Source: Puffinus mauretanicus
Lineage: Eukaryota; Chordata; Aves; Procellariiformes; Procellariidae
NCBI GenBank assembly: GCA_023333565.1
Contig: JAJKFH010003165.1
Location: forward strand, 372,001 to 436,000
Length of the DNA: 64,000 nucleotides
Direction: 5' to 3'
Shown: positions 14,701 to 27,109 of the stretch, piece after piece
Numbering within the stretch: the stretch's first letter is position 1
Layout: each line of letters starts with the position of its first letter
Program-made: the position numbers and the translations under genes
The notes under the pieces: model-generated
The model's input: only the letters and a program-made list of their open reading frames with translations
Database searches by the model: none
Told to the model about the DNA's origin: nothing

Positions 14701-15349
14701 GTGAGGGACCGCCTTAAGGGGGTTGCCTTTAAAAGCAAACCTTTGTGCCAAGCTGCTCCTTCTTCTCTGAGAAAAGGTAGACTTTAAATACATGAAAGAT
14801 CTACATGGGCTTCCAAGGAAAGCACAGCTCTTACAGCAGCAGATATTTTGTGAAGTGAAAGTGATCGATGAAACACTAAGAAAGAAATCGGTCTCCAGCA
14901 GGCAGAAAGTACTGATCTCACTGCTCATAAAATGCATATGATCAGGTTTGTTTAATGTGATATTCGTGTAGATCCCATAAGATAGATAACTTTTTATGTG
15001 CTTCCACACAGACAATAACTGTGCAATCACAAATATGCATAAGTAAGGCAGATAGAAGGGAATAAGTAAGAAGCAGTGAACAAAGAGAATGTACATTTCA
15101 TAATAAGCAACGCTACCAAAAAAAGTCATCTTTTAAACTGAAATATTACAAAACTAAGAATAGCCCAATCACATTTTCAAAATCTTCATAGCAGCATCAG
15201 TAATGGATTACTTGAATTCTTTGCTTGAGATTGATAACCTTAATAAACCCAGCACACATGCCATACCTTTGTGCAGTTTGTCTTGATGCCTTTCTCCCAT
15301 ACAAAGTACAGCAGTTCAGCAGTAATGCATGCCTTGGTTTTAATATATA
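5721..15349. other. Intergenic, nothing recognised except the hairpin at 13962
   Basis: I found no gene, RNA gene or clear transposon. Frames at 9371-9724 (minus) and 9886-10320 (plus, 144 codons), and a hydrophobic one at 14686-15129 (minus, 147 codons), show no domain, splice structure or neighbours in support. A small tandem of TGTAAATGCAA lies near 7168-7190. Confidence 0.55.
13962..13998. repeat. Long perfect-stem hairpin
   Basis: AGTGTTGCTC (13968-13977), loop AATA, GAGCAACACT (13982-13991). Beyond a single bulged A, TTATTG (13962-13967) pairs with CAATAA (13993-13998). That gives 16 pairs. It might be the tip of a small inverted-repeat element. Confidence 0.7.
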
Positions 15350-15590
15350 TGTAACATAAGAAGCACTTCATTGAGTCCAACCGAAGGTCTATTCAATCCA
15401 TTACACTATCTCTGAGAGTGGCCAATGTCAGAGTCCTCAGGAATGAACAGGGCAAGCATACAGCACCTCTTTCTTAGTGCACAGGGAATTCCTAAGCCAG
15501 AACTATATCTTGATGATTAATAGATACTCCTTGTGTGATTTGCCTAATACCTTTTTTTAACCTACTGACTCTCCAAGTTAACCTAGATGT
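15350..15590 (-). repeat. Old CR1 3'-end relic
   Basis: Read on the minus strand it ends with a decayed GGACC..TGGTTTGACTC-like block and CTTCTTATGTTA, the tail of an old amniote CR1 group. Upstream on that strand are matches to the typical CTCTGACAGTGGCCAATGCC block (plus strand: CTCTGAGAGTGGCCAATGTC at 15411-15430) and a TTTGTCTAATCCTTTTTT-like block (plus 15538-15558). Divergence is high. The subfamily is not assigned. Confidence 0.6.
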
Positions 15591-17309
15591 TCCTCTGTCC
15601 ATCAGTTTGCCATGTGTAAAAGCAGGCACCGATGTGTGAGCACAAAGCAACCCAGATCTGTCAGATCAGAGGGGAGCAAGAAAAGCTGGAAGAGTCTTTG
15701 AGTGCATTGGGTGCTCATCAGAAAAAGCAGGCTGGCAATTGCATAATACACTACTTCTGCCTTGGAGACAGAGAGGCTGTCTACGAATTTTTTGGCAGAC
15801 ACAGGGAAATCACAAAACACTTGTGATGCAGGGGCTGAACAGGACCACAGTTAAGGTCCACTTACTATCTAGACTTCTCAGCTCTACACAGATGCCTAAC
15901 TCCCATAGGAAATCATACAGTGACACAGTAGCTGGAGGAAAAGAATACATAGATGATGGAGAAGCTGCTAGCGTTTTAGGAGGGGTGATTTACTGCTCTT
16001 AATATGCTGAGAATGTTCAGTATATTTACTTCTCATAATGAAATTCTTGCATGTTTTACTGCAGGGCTGTCATTGCCAGACTACCTCCTCTAGCACTCCT
16101 ACCATATTTGTGCTAAAGCAGTAAACTGTTGCAGCAAAGCAGTGTATATGTCTTTGAATTTGAGATTTTATACTGATGATAGCAAATAAAGCAATGTCCA
16201 GTTTTGTCTATAATTGAATTATCCGAAGAGACCAGACATAATGGTATTATCCAAATGCTGTTGATGAAAAAATGTACACCCCAATGTGATGACCAGCACT
16301 GCACTGCCATGCAGCTTGGTAGGAAGGTGATCAAATTCAATACATACATACAAATTGTTTTAGATCTATCCACTATAAGTATCACTGATTAGACAATTCA
16401 AAGTGATAGGTGTGTGAACTGATCCATTGTTGCTGTTGCAGAGCCATAGATCAGAATCAGAATGATCTTGGGAAGAAAAAATATACCAGGTAAAGGATAT
16501 AACAGCAATAAAAAAGGGATCAATTCACATTTTGACTTATTGTGCCTTCTTGCTGCCTGTTCTGATTTGAACATTCAAAAGATTTGGCTAGTAAGTATGG
16601 TTGGTTTGTTTGGTTGTGGTTTTTTTGCATCTGTATTCATCATAGAGATACTTGGAGAAGCTCCTATGCTAGTGTATTGAGAGGCGCCTTAGAGGATCTT
16701 TCTCACCTGAAGTGTTTGCAGAGCAGGTGACAAAACAGAGAAATTGAGCAACAGCAGATCTGCTGGGCCAGAGAGTATTTCCCCAAGAGTTGTGAATTAA
16801 TTCTGAATTACTCTTGAACTCAAGTATCAAGTCGCGTCAGTTAAAGTTCTCAGTAGAAAAGCACAAGGTAGCTACCTTGACAACATTAGTAAAACAGGTT
16901 CCTAAAAACATCTGAAGGTCTTATGAACTATTAAATCTGTTGCCCATACCAGGCAAATTAGTATAAATTATTTCAAATAACTTCATTACATATATGGGAG
17001 ATAAATGTAGAAATTTGCTACATGAAGGAGACTCAATATGTGTGGTTTTAAAAGTGAAATCCTGTTTCACAAAGGAGTTTTTTAATTCAAGCAGGTAAAA
17101 AAGGGAAATTGTCGTGGTATAGTCTGCTGGGATTTCCAGCAGGCAAGCAGCTAGGGCAGTAAGCACACCAGGAGAGCTGCAAAATGTGAATAAAATGTGC
17201 GTTTCTTGTACTGGAAGTATTAATTAAAAGAGAGGAAAGTAGAGAGGAGAAATAACTGTTAGCTCTGATGGTGAGAGAGGAGCCCAGGGGAGCCCTCCCT
17301 GCCAGGATG
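15591..17309. other. Intergenic, nothing recognised
   Basis: No repeat or exon is seen between the old CR1 relic and the CpG island. Confidence 0.55.
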
Positions 17310-18460
17310 GGTGGCGGGAGCCGTGCTCGTGCTGTACGGCCCATCCACGAGTTGTCCGGAGAAGGGCACGGATGATGGGGTGGCACGGTCTCGTGAGGGT
17401 ACTGTGCTATTCAGTACGGTAAAGCTGAGGGTTTTACCGACCGCGAAGAAACACAGAACATTACAGCACCGGATAATAGCAGGCAAATTTAACACAGATA
17501 GATTGTGTAAAATGCTACATGAGGGAAAAAGCAATCCCTGCTCCGCCGGCCATGACAAGCCCCAAACGGGCTACTCACATACAGTCCTGTGAAAATACTA
17601 GCTCAGTAGCAGTACAGAACTTGAACAGAAAGTTTAGAAATTAATTGGGGAAAAAAATAATAATCAGAGGACAAAGTATCACAGTGCCACCCACCACAGT
17701 ACACCCAGGTTTTGAGTAAGAATTCGGTTTGTTGAGTACTGTACGTGCCCTGGGACTGGAGGAGGTACCGAGGGGGCAGACAGGACAGTTGAGACTCCGC
17801 ACCACCGTTTCTATGCGGGTCAGGTGCCTACATGGGGCAGCCTCCCTCCCCGAAAGAGACGATTGCGGTGTCGGTGGTCCATGATCGCCCTCGGGGTGCC
17901 GGACCCCTCGCCGGCGCCTCCCCTCAGCCCCACAAGATGGCGCCGCGGGACCGGAGAGGGGGCGGGCGGGCGGAAGACGCAGGAGGAAGCTGCGCTCCGC
18001 TCCGCGCCGCGCCGCGCTCGTCCTCGCCGGAAGGGAGGGAGGAAGCACGGGAGGCAGCTCTGCTCGGCGGCTCTGCTCGGCTCCCCTCGCCCACCGGAGG
18101 CACAGGCTGCCCGGGTGGGTGCGGGGACGGCGGTGCCCCTGTGCAGGCTGCGGCCCGGGCCTCTCGCCTCGCTGGGCCTCGGCGGTACGGCTGAGGGCGG
18201 GGCAGCCGGGGCGAGCGGTGGCGTGAGCGGCAAAACGAAGAGCTCGGGGGCGGGGGGGTTGCTTTCGGAGCCCGGGCGCCTGGCGGGGGCGGAGAGGTGG
18301 TGTTTATGGCACGCAAATCGGCCGTACGGGCTCGGGGCTTTTTCTTTCCTTTCCTCTGCAAAATGTCGGCTTCCGGCCTGAGGCGGGGGTGCGGGAGCTC
18401 AGGCAAGAGGGGTCCTCCGTGTGCTGGGGGCTGAGGCCGGGGTGAGCCTGGGCGTAAGGT
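17310..18460 (+). promoter_or_regulatory. GEMIN8: CpG-island promoter of GEMIN8
   Basis: This is the only strongly CpG-dense and GC-rich block in the window, densest from about 17,820 to 18,300. It has the usual parts of a TATA-less housekeeping promoter: a YY1-type motif AAGATGGCGCCGC at 17934-17946, GC boxes at 17958-17973 and about 18190-18200, and an ETS-type CCGGAAG at 18027-18033. The YY1 motif reads on the plus strand, which usually means a plus-strand start just upstream, in line with GEMIN8. Overlapping open frames on both strands here come from high GC and few stops, not from a protein. Whether the island also drives a minus-strand transcript is not visible. Confidence 0.8.
17930..18114 (+). 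other. GEMIN8: Possible GEMIN8 non-coding exon 1
   Basis: A first, untranslated exon must lie in or near the CpG island, because the first coding exon (22713-22749) opens with a splice acceptor. The best candidate runs from the YY1 motif to a GTGGGT donor whose GT is at 18115-18116. This donor is weaker than consensus, and another GT at 18185 is possible. Both ends are inference. Confidence 0.3.
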
Positions 18461-19588
18461 CTTGTTTCCCTGCCAGCCCTTAGGTTTAATTGTCTGCCCT
18501 ATTTGGCAGAGACGAGAGCTGCTCATCGGTTTTGCGATCTTTAAAGTCACTGACCAGAGTCTGGGGCACGGCATCTGTGAGACCAGGAAGTGAATCTTGC
18601 CTTTAAAAGCAATAGTCTAAAAGTTTCATTCTCTTTCTCGTTTATGACTAAACTTGAAAGCCATGTATGAAACATAAGCTAACTGGGGCCACTAATAGTT
18701 GTACAGCTTTTAGCACTTCACTTTTGATCTCTGATTTTTGGCCCAAATAGCTTTTGGGTTTGTGTCCTGGATCTCAGAGAAGAAAGACCCTCTTTTTGGG
18801 AGCAGCAGAGGATTACACTGTCTCAGGCTCTGCTCAGGTCAAAAGAGCCATATAATACATACGCTAAAGTTTGATCTGCATGCTTTGTTTGCAGGTCTAG
18901 CAGTTAAATGTGGATTGTCCCTGCAATGAACATAATTTTGTCTTATGTGTAATTTGTTTCCCTTCCATTCGCAGGCATTACCACTATTGATGTAAGGACA
19001 TTGGTGTGAAGACATCATAGTGATAGGTAGGTCTCCATAGCTCAACTGACTCCTGTTGGAATGACGACCAGCCATAGCTGTATCCTAAGTGCCGGACAGG
19101 TCTTGTGTTTACAGCCATTCACAAACAAGAATGCAGTGTATAGTGTGGGGAATTTTTAACCTTTCGTCTTTTTAAGGGAAATACTTGTACTGCCAACTGT
19201 CTCAGCAATCACAGGCTTAAATTTCTGCATGACTGTAACTAGGGCACTTCGGTATTAAAGTTAACGTCATACACCAGCAATGCACAGGATTAATCTGAAG
19301 CACAGAGTGTCAAAGCACTTTTCAGACATTTCTCTCTTCTGGTGGTAATTCTGCACCAAGAGTAAGCATCAGAAGTATAAAATGAAGCAGATGTTTGTGG
19401 GATTTTATGTTGTTACACGGCATGCTTTTCTTACTGAACTCTTCAGATATTTTTAAAGAGTATGTAGTAGGGTGAATTCAAAATACACAGCGCAAATTGA
19501 TGTTTAACACCTTAAATTGTGAAACTTAACTGCCATGGGTTGTCGTGGAAACACTTAGTATTCATGGGTTCAGAGAAATGACACATTC

Positions 19589-19604
19589 TGGCATTTAAAT
19601 GCCA
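19589..19604. repeat. 16-bp perfect palindrome
   Basis: TGGCATTTAAATGCCA is its own reverse complement. It lies in GEMIN8 intron 1. Chance occurrence in AT-rich DNA is possible. Confidence 0.7.
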
Positions 19605-21344
19605 AAACCAGTTTGGAGCTGAAAAAAGTATCTGAACTGCGACTTGCTGAAATCAGGAGAAATGTACCTAGAAAAGTAATTCCTCTATGCGTACTCTAGT
19701 GTTATATTTTACTGAGCATCTCTGACTACCCATTGCCAGAAACTGGATACTGAGTTAGGGACATCTCTGGCCTGACTGAAGAAGGCATTTCTTACAGGCT
19801 AAAGGAGCAGGGACAAAAGCAACAGTAGGCAAAGGATGTGGTCAGCTATCTGTTGTTCTGGGCATTTCTGATTTAAACATAGTTTGCTTTTTCAGGAAAG
19901 CTTTATAAAAATGTTTTTTGTTGAGATCTGCTGAATTTGTTGAAATTTCACCTTCCTTTAATGGCGTCGTATATTTTTACCGTAATACCATGCAACAGGT
20001 TAATTAATCTTGTGCGCATCGGTGTTCTGAATGAAGTCAAACCCTCCTTGATCCCGCATTGGTAGGTCTTTCTGAGCTGTACCTGTCACCGCCATTATGG
20101 CAGCCATGTGGCAGCGCTATGTCCCACACACCACTAGAGGGCTTTGCTCCCAGGGTACGAATTGCCTTACCAAGTTATAAAAAACAGAATTTCATGGTTG
20201 TGTCTCACAGTGTGACATTGTCTCAGCTTCTTCTGACTCCAGTGGAATTAAATTCTGTCATTGCTGTGATCAAATTTATTTATTTGCACTAATGCTTACT
20301 TGCTTCAAGTTGGTAAGGAGACAGGCATGCTTTGATCAAAGGGAGCACATACATATTTAATTATCGGTGGGGAAATATTTTAAAACTGAGAAAAGGAAGT
20401 AATAACATTTATCAAAAAATAACTTTTCCATCATTAATGGTCAGCATGGGCAAACAAATCTCTTCCTCATTTTAAATTCTGCATTTGCTGGTGAGTTTCG
20501 TATGTTCAGTTGCTTCCATATTTTATTTTTTAAAGTATGAATTATAGAAGTAGAGTTATCACATTTATTTTCTGCTTGTTGTCATGTTTCGTATTTTATG
20601 TAGTTTGTTTTGGAAGAGTAATTCAGCTGAAAATAAACTCATTCTTTAATTTAGTGTTGCGGCTTGCAACATTGTTATGCTGTGCTTTATATTTGTAGTC
20701 TAATGTTTCATAAATAATTTATGAAAATAATTAAAGTTTCTGTGTTTGGCGAAACAGGTTGGTCATATTTGGTAAAGTAATACAGTTGTATAGTTTTGCC
20801 AGGGTTTTTCCCCTCCTTCCCCTTCAGAGACCATATGTGCATATTGCATATTAATAATAAAGTCTCAGACTTCACGACTTACTGCTTTAAAACTATTTAC
20901 TGTATTTACTTTAAGCTCCAAACCCGATTTCTATTTATGCTGAAGCTAGTTTAAAGAATCTTTTCTCATGTAGGAATTAGAGTGAACATGAAAATGAAAT
21001 ACACATACTTTTTCTGAAGTAGAAAATGGAAGAATCAGCTACCATGGACTTCGGTTTTTAAGTATGAGAAGAAGACATTATGACAACCTTGACAGTATCC
21101 AGATGTATATGAGAAAGGGACAAAAAGTACATGTGTACGTCATGAGAGAGGAGATGAAACTGTTGAAGAGGGCTAGCATGGGAAATGAGATGCTTGAAAT
21201 GCACAAAGTCGGTTAGTCCAGGAGTCTTTTATGTATGTATGCATTTCGAGTGTTACAAGTCACCACAGTATTTTACAGTGACCTCAGCAGTGGTTTTTTT
21301 TTCTTCCTCCAAGCAGGCAGGAGAGAATACAATGAACTCACACA

Positions 21345-21445
21345 CTTTGGTTGCCTAATGCCTGATCCTGCAATCCTTTGCTCACATGAGTCGTCCCATT
21401 GATTGCAGTGGGACTGCTCATGTGTGTAGGGCTTCTTGTAGATGG
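21345..21445 (-). repeat. Ancient L3/CR1-like relic with hairpin tail
   Basis: TGATCCTGCAATC (reverse: TTGCAGGATCA) together with an inverted repeat is the 3' end of an old amniote LINE (L3/CR1-like). The inverted repeat is CACATGAG..GTCCCA at 21383-21398 against TGGGAC..CTCATGTG at 21409-21424. It lies in GEMIN8 intron 1. Confidence 0.55.
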
Positions 21446-22712
21446 GTTGGTGTGACCAAGGATTTATGTGTTTGAGCTTGGTGTGGGCTTTGCAAAGGAC
21501 AATAATTTGCCTTTGTGGTAGCTGCATGATTTGCATTTTCTTTGAACATGGCTCATCCCCATTCTCTTTTCACACAATACGGCTTGTCTTAAGAGGCAAA
21601 AAGTTGCTGTTTAATCAGTATTGTTAAATATGAGGCAGAACACAACTGGTGTATGTACGGTATTCATATGCATTTTGAAAAATCCTAGTTTTATGCTGGT
21701 ATAAATCTACAGCAGTTGTAAGTGCTGTCTTGGCTATATTCCAGTATTGCTGGGAATAGCATTTGACCATGTCTTAGGGGTAGCAACGGTAGTTTGGTGT
21801 ACTGAGTTTCTGTTACCTTTCACTGGCACTCACCTAACATAAAATTCAAGTTGAGGCTGAGAGCATCAGGAGAAATATGTGGATGAAGCAGCTAATGTCT
21901 TAATGTAATAAAATAATGGTCGGGGAGAGGGCATTCAAAATATTTCTCAGTGTCTGGTAAATCACACTGAAAATTATGGTAATTATAAATCCTGCCTGGT
22001 GGTTGTAGGCATCTTATTCTCCCTCTCCCTGCCCACTTCTCTTCCCCCTCTCTCCCCCCACCCCCAGTTGCCCCTCTTCCTTTTGCCTTTTCCTCACATT
22101 TAAAAAATGTGATTGCAACCTGAATTAGCTTGTGTTTTCTTTATGGGAGACAGGATCAGATGTCTGGAAGAAAGAGAAATAAAGTGGAAGAAAGGATTGT
22201 ATGCAGTTATAAGTGCACCATACGTTTAAACAGAAACCTTACTACTTGAAAGGAGTCAAGATGGGTTTAATCATTTTATGGTAATTGCTTCTTTTATAGA
22301 TGTCCCTGTGCAGACACCACTAAAAAGCAAGAACAGTGTGTTTCATTTAAGTTTATGATTTTTGTTTGGCATTAAGTTGGAAACTGAGGGTTGTAGAAGC
22401 AGAAAGCGTGGGAGAAAACAGAAAAGAAAAGGGTAATGGGAAAAAAAGTGTTCAGTCCCAGCATTTTAGGCTGAATTGTGTAGAAGTCTCCCTTTTAACC
22501 TTCTTATTGTAGTGGGGAATTTTAAGGAATGGGATTTTTACTGATGCTAATCAAAAACTATAAATAAGAGACTCCAACTAGACACAACAGAGAAGCAATA
22601 TTTAATAGCTGTAGGCCATAGTACTCAAGTTTAACAAAAATACATTCAGTGCTTGTGACCATCTTAATACATATATTTTTATGAATTAAAAAGCTACTGT
22701 TTTGTTTTCTAG

Positions 22713-22749
22713 TTCACCTTGATCACCAGAACAAACTCCACAAGAGATG
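22713..22749 (+). CDS. GEMIN8: GEMIN8 exon 2: 5' UTR plus start codon
   Basis: This 37-base exon follows a polypyrimidine tract and TTCTAG acceptor (AG at 22711-22712), and a good GTAAGC donor starts at 22750. Its last three bases (22747-22749) are ATG, so the start codon is the only coding triplet in it. Splicing to 25498 in phase 0 gives a protein that starts M-EDTKPWYS. The context is favourable: G at -3 and, after splicing, G at +4. I chose this start because the next in-frame Met in exon 3 is residue 24, which would remove the conserved PWYS..VYARYW block. Human GEMIN8 has about ten extra residues before the same block (from memory of the family). An untested alternative is an unseen upstream start in exon 1. 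Confidence 0.7.
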
Positions 22750-25497
22750 GTAAGCAGTCTTTATGGGTTTCTATGTGATAACTTAGTCATATTTTATATA
22801 CAAAATGCACATAAACACTTTTATTGAACTGGCAGTGTAGACACGTAAAAATTAGATGTAAAAGTAGCTGAATTGCTTTGAAAATAGAATTCAGATTGCA
22901 ACAGTGAGTGATTTGTCTACTCCTGGGAAGACTCCAGAGACATAACAGGAAAATAACAGAGGACTCTGATCATTTGCCTTAGATTTATAGCTTTTGTTTC
23001 CTTGAGGAAATCTCTTATTTCCATTTATTCTGCAGCTGAAAAAGCACAGACATAGAACTAAGTTAGACTTTAAAGTGTTCTTTTCCCTTTTCCACCCCAA
23101 TGTAAAATATTTCTGTAATTTCTTTTTTAACAGATGTATTTTTAAAATGCAAATGTAAAAGGGGTTTTCAAGGGTCACTTTCAACAAAAAAGCCACAAAA
23201 AGTAGTTGGACAGGCATCAGCATCACAGTTCTGTCTGCATGAACTGGCTTTTTGTCTTCCTTTCCCCTAACTTAACAACTGGAGCTAGTCAGCTAGACAA
23301 ATCAGCCAGCTGGATTCCAGAGCTTTCAATAAAGTCATCAAGGCCCTTTTTAGAAACATTTTAGAAGAACTGGAGATAATTTTTGAGCTTTAAAAGAATA
23401 TGTTGTCTTCTTTGGAAATACTTAGAATGTAGGAGATACCTGCTTTTGTCAAGCTTCATGATGTTTCAAAACTGGATTTTTAAGTAGTGGAAAAAATAGA
23501 CAAAATGTTCCAAAAGTAACCTGTGAATGTATCAGATTTGACATTCTCATCTGGCTGCTGAAGGATGAGGAGTCAGTGTGACATTCTTAAGCAAGAACAG
23601 TAAATAAAACATTGTTCATCCTAGCTTTTAGGTGGTTGGATGATTAAGAATGAAGAAAATCCATATGGAAGGCAGATGATTTATTCCTAAGATGAGTGGG
23701 TGCAAGAAAAGCTTCTGAAATGCATGGTCTTGTAGCAGCACAATATTAGACCAAGAGGAGAATCAGAATGAAGTTTCGCCTCCATGAATTGTTACTTTTC
23801 AGGAAAGATCATTGTCTGGACTTTTAAATCACGTAGCTGGCCCCACAGCCCTTCACAAATAGGGTGCCATTTTTGATCAAGAATTCTTAAGGCAGGCAAG
23901 TTTGTTTGTAGTGGGTTTTCTATATGGACTTTATTAGCCAGAGGTATTTTGTTTCTGAGACCACTTACCAATGATCTTAAAAAGAGATAGCATTTGTAGA
24001 TCTCCTATGGGATAATGGGCTCAATTTTGCAGAAAGAAGGGAAACACGAGAGTTACAATTATTATTCCAAACTCTCTAGCATTTGCATTATTGCCTGAGA
24101 ACCAGAAAGTGAGAACAAATGTAAGTAAATGAAATTAACCTCTCTTGATATTGTTAGCATTAAATGGAAAGTATTTCTTAGGGGTTTTTTTTCTGTTTTG
24201 TTTTGGAATTTTTTTTTCCAGAGAATCATTCTTTTAAGGCTATGGAGTGGTGCCAGTGCAGATCAAGAAAAGATGCTTAAAGAAAGATTTTTGTCTTGTA
24301 TGCCCTTTTTGGAAAAAAAAAAAAAACTAATAAAGGACTGTAAATGTCACATTCGTCTCTGAAAAACTCAGCTAATCTTGCCATAGTTTTGAGTGTTTGC
24401 CAAAACATGGCTTAATTAAAATTCTTCTAATTTAAAGTACAGGCATTCTGTTTTGGCCCAGATAAAAGATTTTCTATGGAAATTAAGATGTGGGGGGAAA
24501 GAAAAAAACATTTGCTATTTATTTTACTGTTCTAGGCTCTAGTTTACTTTATGGCCTTCTTTTAAGATCCTCTGTTATCTCCTCTTTTTGAGAGTAGGAT
24601 GAGGAGGGAGATGAAACGATCTGCAGGAAGGAGGGCTTAAGGCTAGAGGGACTATGGGGCTTTGTAGTTGATGAAATCTGAACAGCATGAAACTGTTTTT
24701 TTTTCAGGAAAACTAAGATTAGCTGGAAGACAGGAGAAGGTGTGTTACAATATGTTTCGTTCTATAGTACTATTTTTCCGTGTACTTTATCAGTGGTACT
24801 TTATTACCCCTTTTCATATGTTGGTTGCTGATGAGTACAAAAGGGAGATTTACTGGCAGTTTGACTTGGCTAAATACAGCCTTGTTTTTGATCGAGGCCA
24901 TGATGGATATATGAACTTGGCTGAATTGCCATTTGACCTTTTCTGAGAAACTTATTTTGGCAGGCAGATGGAGGAAATATGTTACTGAATAAAATGAATG
25001 CCTTTGTTTAATATGGAGGAATTTTAATCTCTTGTGTTTTCTGTCTGCGGATTTGGAAATCAGGTGTAGGTTGTAATACGTACACCTTGGAATGATTCAG
25101 TTCTTACAACTCACATGAGTGGCTAAGGAATTGTGGGATATATCCACACAGCGTATCCCCTAAAAAGAACTGATTCCCACTGTAGTAGCACGAACACTTG
25201 GAAAATGCCTTCTGGACACTACAACTTCTCTATTGCTTATTCTTCACTGGCAGTTGTGTTGATGCAAAAAAAATCTCTTGTAAGAGTAATGAAGTGTAGT
25301 GCACTTGCACTGTGTTAATACTTGTCCTCTTTCAGATCTATATGGTTTATCATAGGAAAAGGATGACTAATGATGAAAAGGCAAACTTTGCGCTTGCATT
25401 TACAGTGTTTCTCCCCTCAATTACCGTTTGTTCTCTCTTTTTTTTTTCTTTTCTTTTTTTTGGTGTTCTTTCCCTCTCCCCCATGTTTTGGCCACAG
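22750..25497 (+). other. GEMIN8 intron 2
   Basis: The 2,748-nt intron runs from GTAAGC to CCACAG. It ends in a long T/C tract (25410-25490). A run of about 14 A lies near 24310. No transposon is recognised. Confidence 0.85.
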
Positions 25498-25924
25498 GAA
25501 GACACCAAGCCATGGTATTCTCAGCAAGTGTATGCAAGATACTGGAGGCACTATGACTTAGCCATGCGCTGGATGCGTAGACACCAGAAAGCCTACAGGA
25601 AAGCCATGGAGTCCTTCTGTCACCTACCATGGCATCCTTCTGCAGCTTCTCCAAGTAGCCGCTACTCAGATTGGGATGGGAATGATCTCCCACATATCCA
25701 AAACTATTCTTCTAGCTATAGCCTACACGGCAGATCTCCGTACCGTGGGGGAGCTCAGCAGTACACAGATGCCCACCAAGGGAGGGAGGATGCTGACAGG
25801 GACTCCGAAATGGAGGAGGACTCTGAGTCTGAAGGGGAGATAGAATATGACTTGAGTAACATGGAGATCACGGAGGAGCTTCGCCAGTTTTTTGCACAGA
25901 CAGAGAGGCACCGTGAAGAACTGC
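25498..25924 (+). CDS. GEMIN8: GEMIN8 exon 3: main coding exon, residues 2-143
   Basis: The 427-nt exon encodes the N-terminal and central parts of Gemin8, the SMN-complex subunit that bridges SMN and the Gemin6/Gemin7 pair during cytoplasmic snRNP assembly (established role). Visible blocks are the conserved PWYS..VYARYWRHY at residues 6-20, an Arg/His-rich helix RWMRRHQKAYRKAMES at 25-40, a Ser/Tyr-rich loop at about 50-90, an acidic stretch SEMEEDSESEGEIEYD at 104-119, and the hallmark DLSNMEITEELRQFF at 119-133, followed by AQTERHREEL. The acceptor CCACAG lies behind a long T/C tract and the donor is GTAAGT (25925). The exon ends one base into a codon, which matches exon 4. The frame stays open for 62 codons into intron 2 upstream; that part is intronic, not conserved protein. 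Confidence 0.95.
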
Positions 25925-27109
25925 GTAAGTCCATGCTTGTTCTATGTTTTCTGGTACTTCATGGCCATAACATTGAGCGATGGATGGCTTCAACATTTAC
26001 AGGTTTTGTAAGAATTCACAGAAATAGGCACTGCATGTGAGCAAGCCAAACAGAAAGAAGCAGGCAAAACTGGTGGGTGCACTTAAGTACCATTCATTAG
26101 AAATAAGTCTCAGAAAATGTCTGAAGGTTTTTCTTGAAGAGAGAGAAAAAATTATGACTGCAAAGAGGAGAATAACACATTTGTCCGGAAGACAATACTC
26201 ATCTTCAGTGCTGAAGGAAAAACTCCAGAATTTTTATGGTTAAATCTACTTAACATGCTATATGTCTGAGAGGGGAACCCAGAGGAAGTGCTTTACTACA
26301 TCACTGAACCCTAGAGTAAACCTCAGTGTATTTTGTAACATGGAGCAGCCATTTTGTTTGTTATTCTTTGGCTAACCCAACAGTAACATTCCATGACCTT
26401 TTTCTTCTCCCCCTGCATCCCTAGGGTACTCTTCATTCTGTACTATACCACAAGTTTCTCCTTGCTTTGTATCTTGATCTGCACCCAAATCCTTAACCAG
26501 GGAATATAAGCTAAAGACTGCAGGTTTTTCTCAGGTCTTGATCCTTGGAGGTATTGGTCATCTTTGTTTCTGTGAAATCTTTAAAAGAAATAAAAGATTA
26601 TGCTGTACGTTATTGACACTTTACTGCATATACAGATGTTGCAGGCAAATTTATTACGTGTTTTAAGAAAGCAGCATGATGAAAATAACTTTTCCCACAT
26701 GACTCCAATAGGAAATACTCAGAATGAATGTTTAATAGAGCTTTCTCTAGAAGAGGGAAGTGTTCTAAAAATGCATAGTAAAGGCAATGATTGGGAGGGA
26801 GAGATAAAAATTGTGTTATTTTAAGTTTGTTGATCAGAGGGTATCTGGTGAGCTGACACACCTCAGCTTAACTTCATACTTCCTATCAGTATGATGCACA
26901 GTTGCTCTAGTTAGCAGAGGAATGTGAGTTAAAGAGCTCAGTGGTAGTGCCTGACATGCGTCCCTTTCTCATCGTGCTTTTGCAGAATCAGCTTGGTGTT
27001 TTCTGGATGCTTTAAGATGCTCAGCTACTTCTGGAAATGCAGTACATTTTCTTTGGATTTATTTTGTCTTTATGGTTAGTGGTGTTTAAAGGTGTGTGAG
27101 TGATTAAAG

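Larger units (their letters stand above)
18115..22712 (+). other. GEMIN8 intron 1 (inferred)
   Basis: Mostly unique AT-rich sequence with the L3-like relic at 21345 and the palindrome at 19589. AG sites near 18890 and 18973 could bound an extra untranslated exon, but no good donor follows at a convincing distance. Confidence 0.5.

Noticed and set aside
14686..15129. 147-codon minus frame with hydrophobic stretches
   Set aside because: It has no recognisable domain, no splice sites or promoter, and AT-rich DNA gives Phe/Leu/Ile/Tyr-rich frames by chance.
17641..18574. Several 120-216 codon open frames on both strands
   Set aside because: They overlap one another in a CpG island where stop codons are rare, are Pro/Arg/Ala-rich, and match no domain. 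They are by-products of composition.
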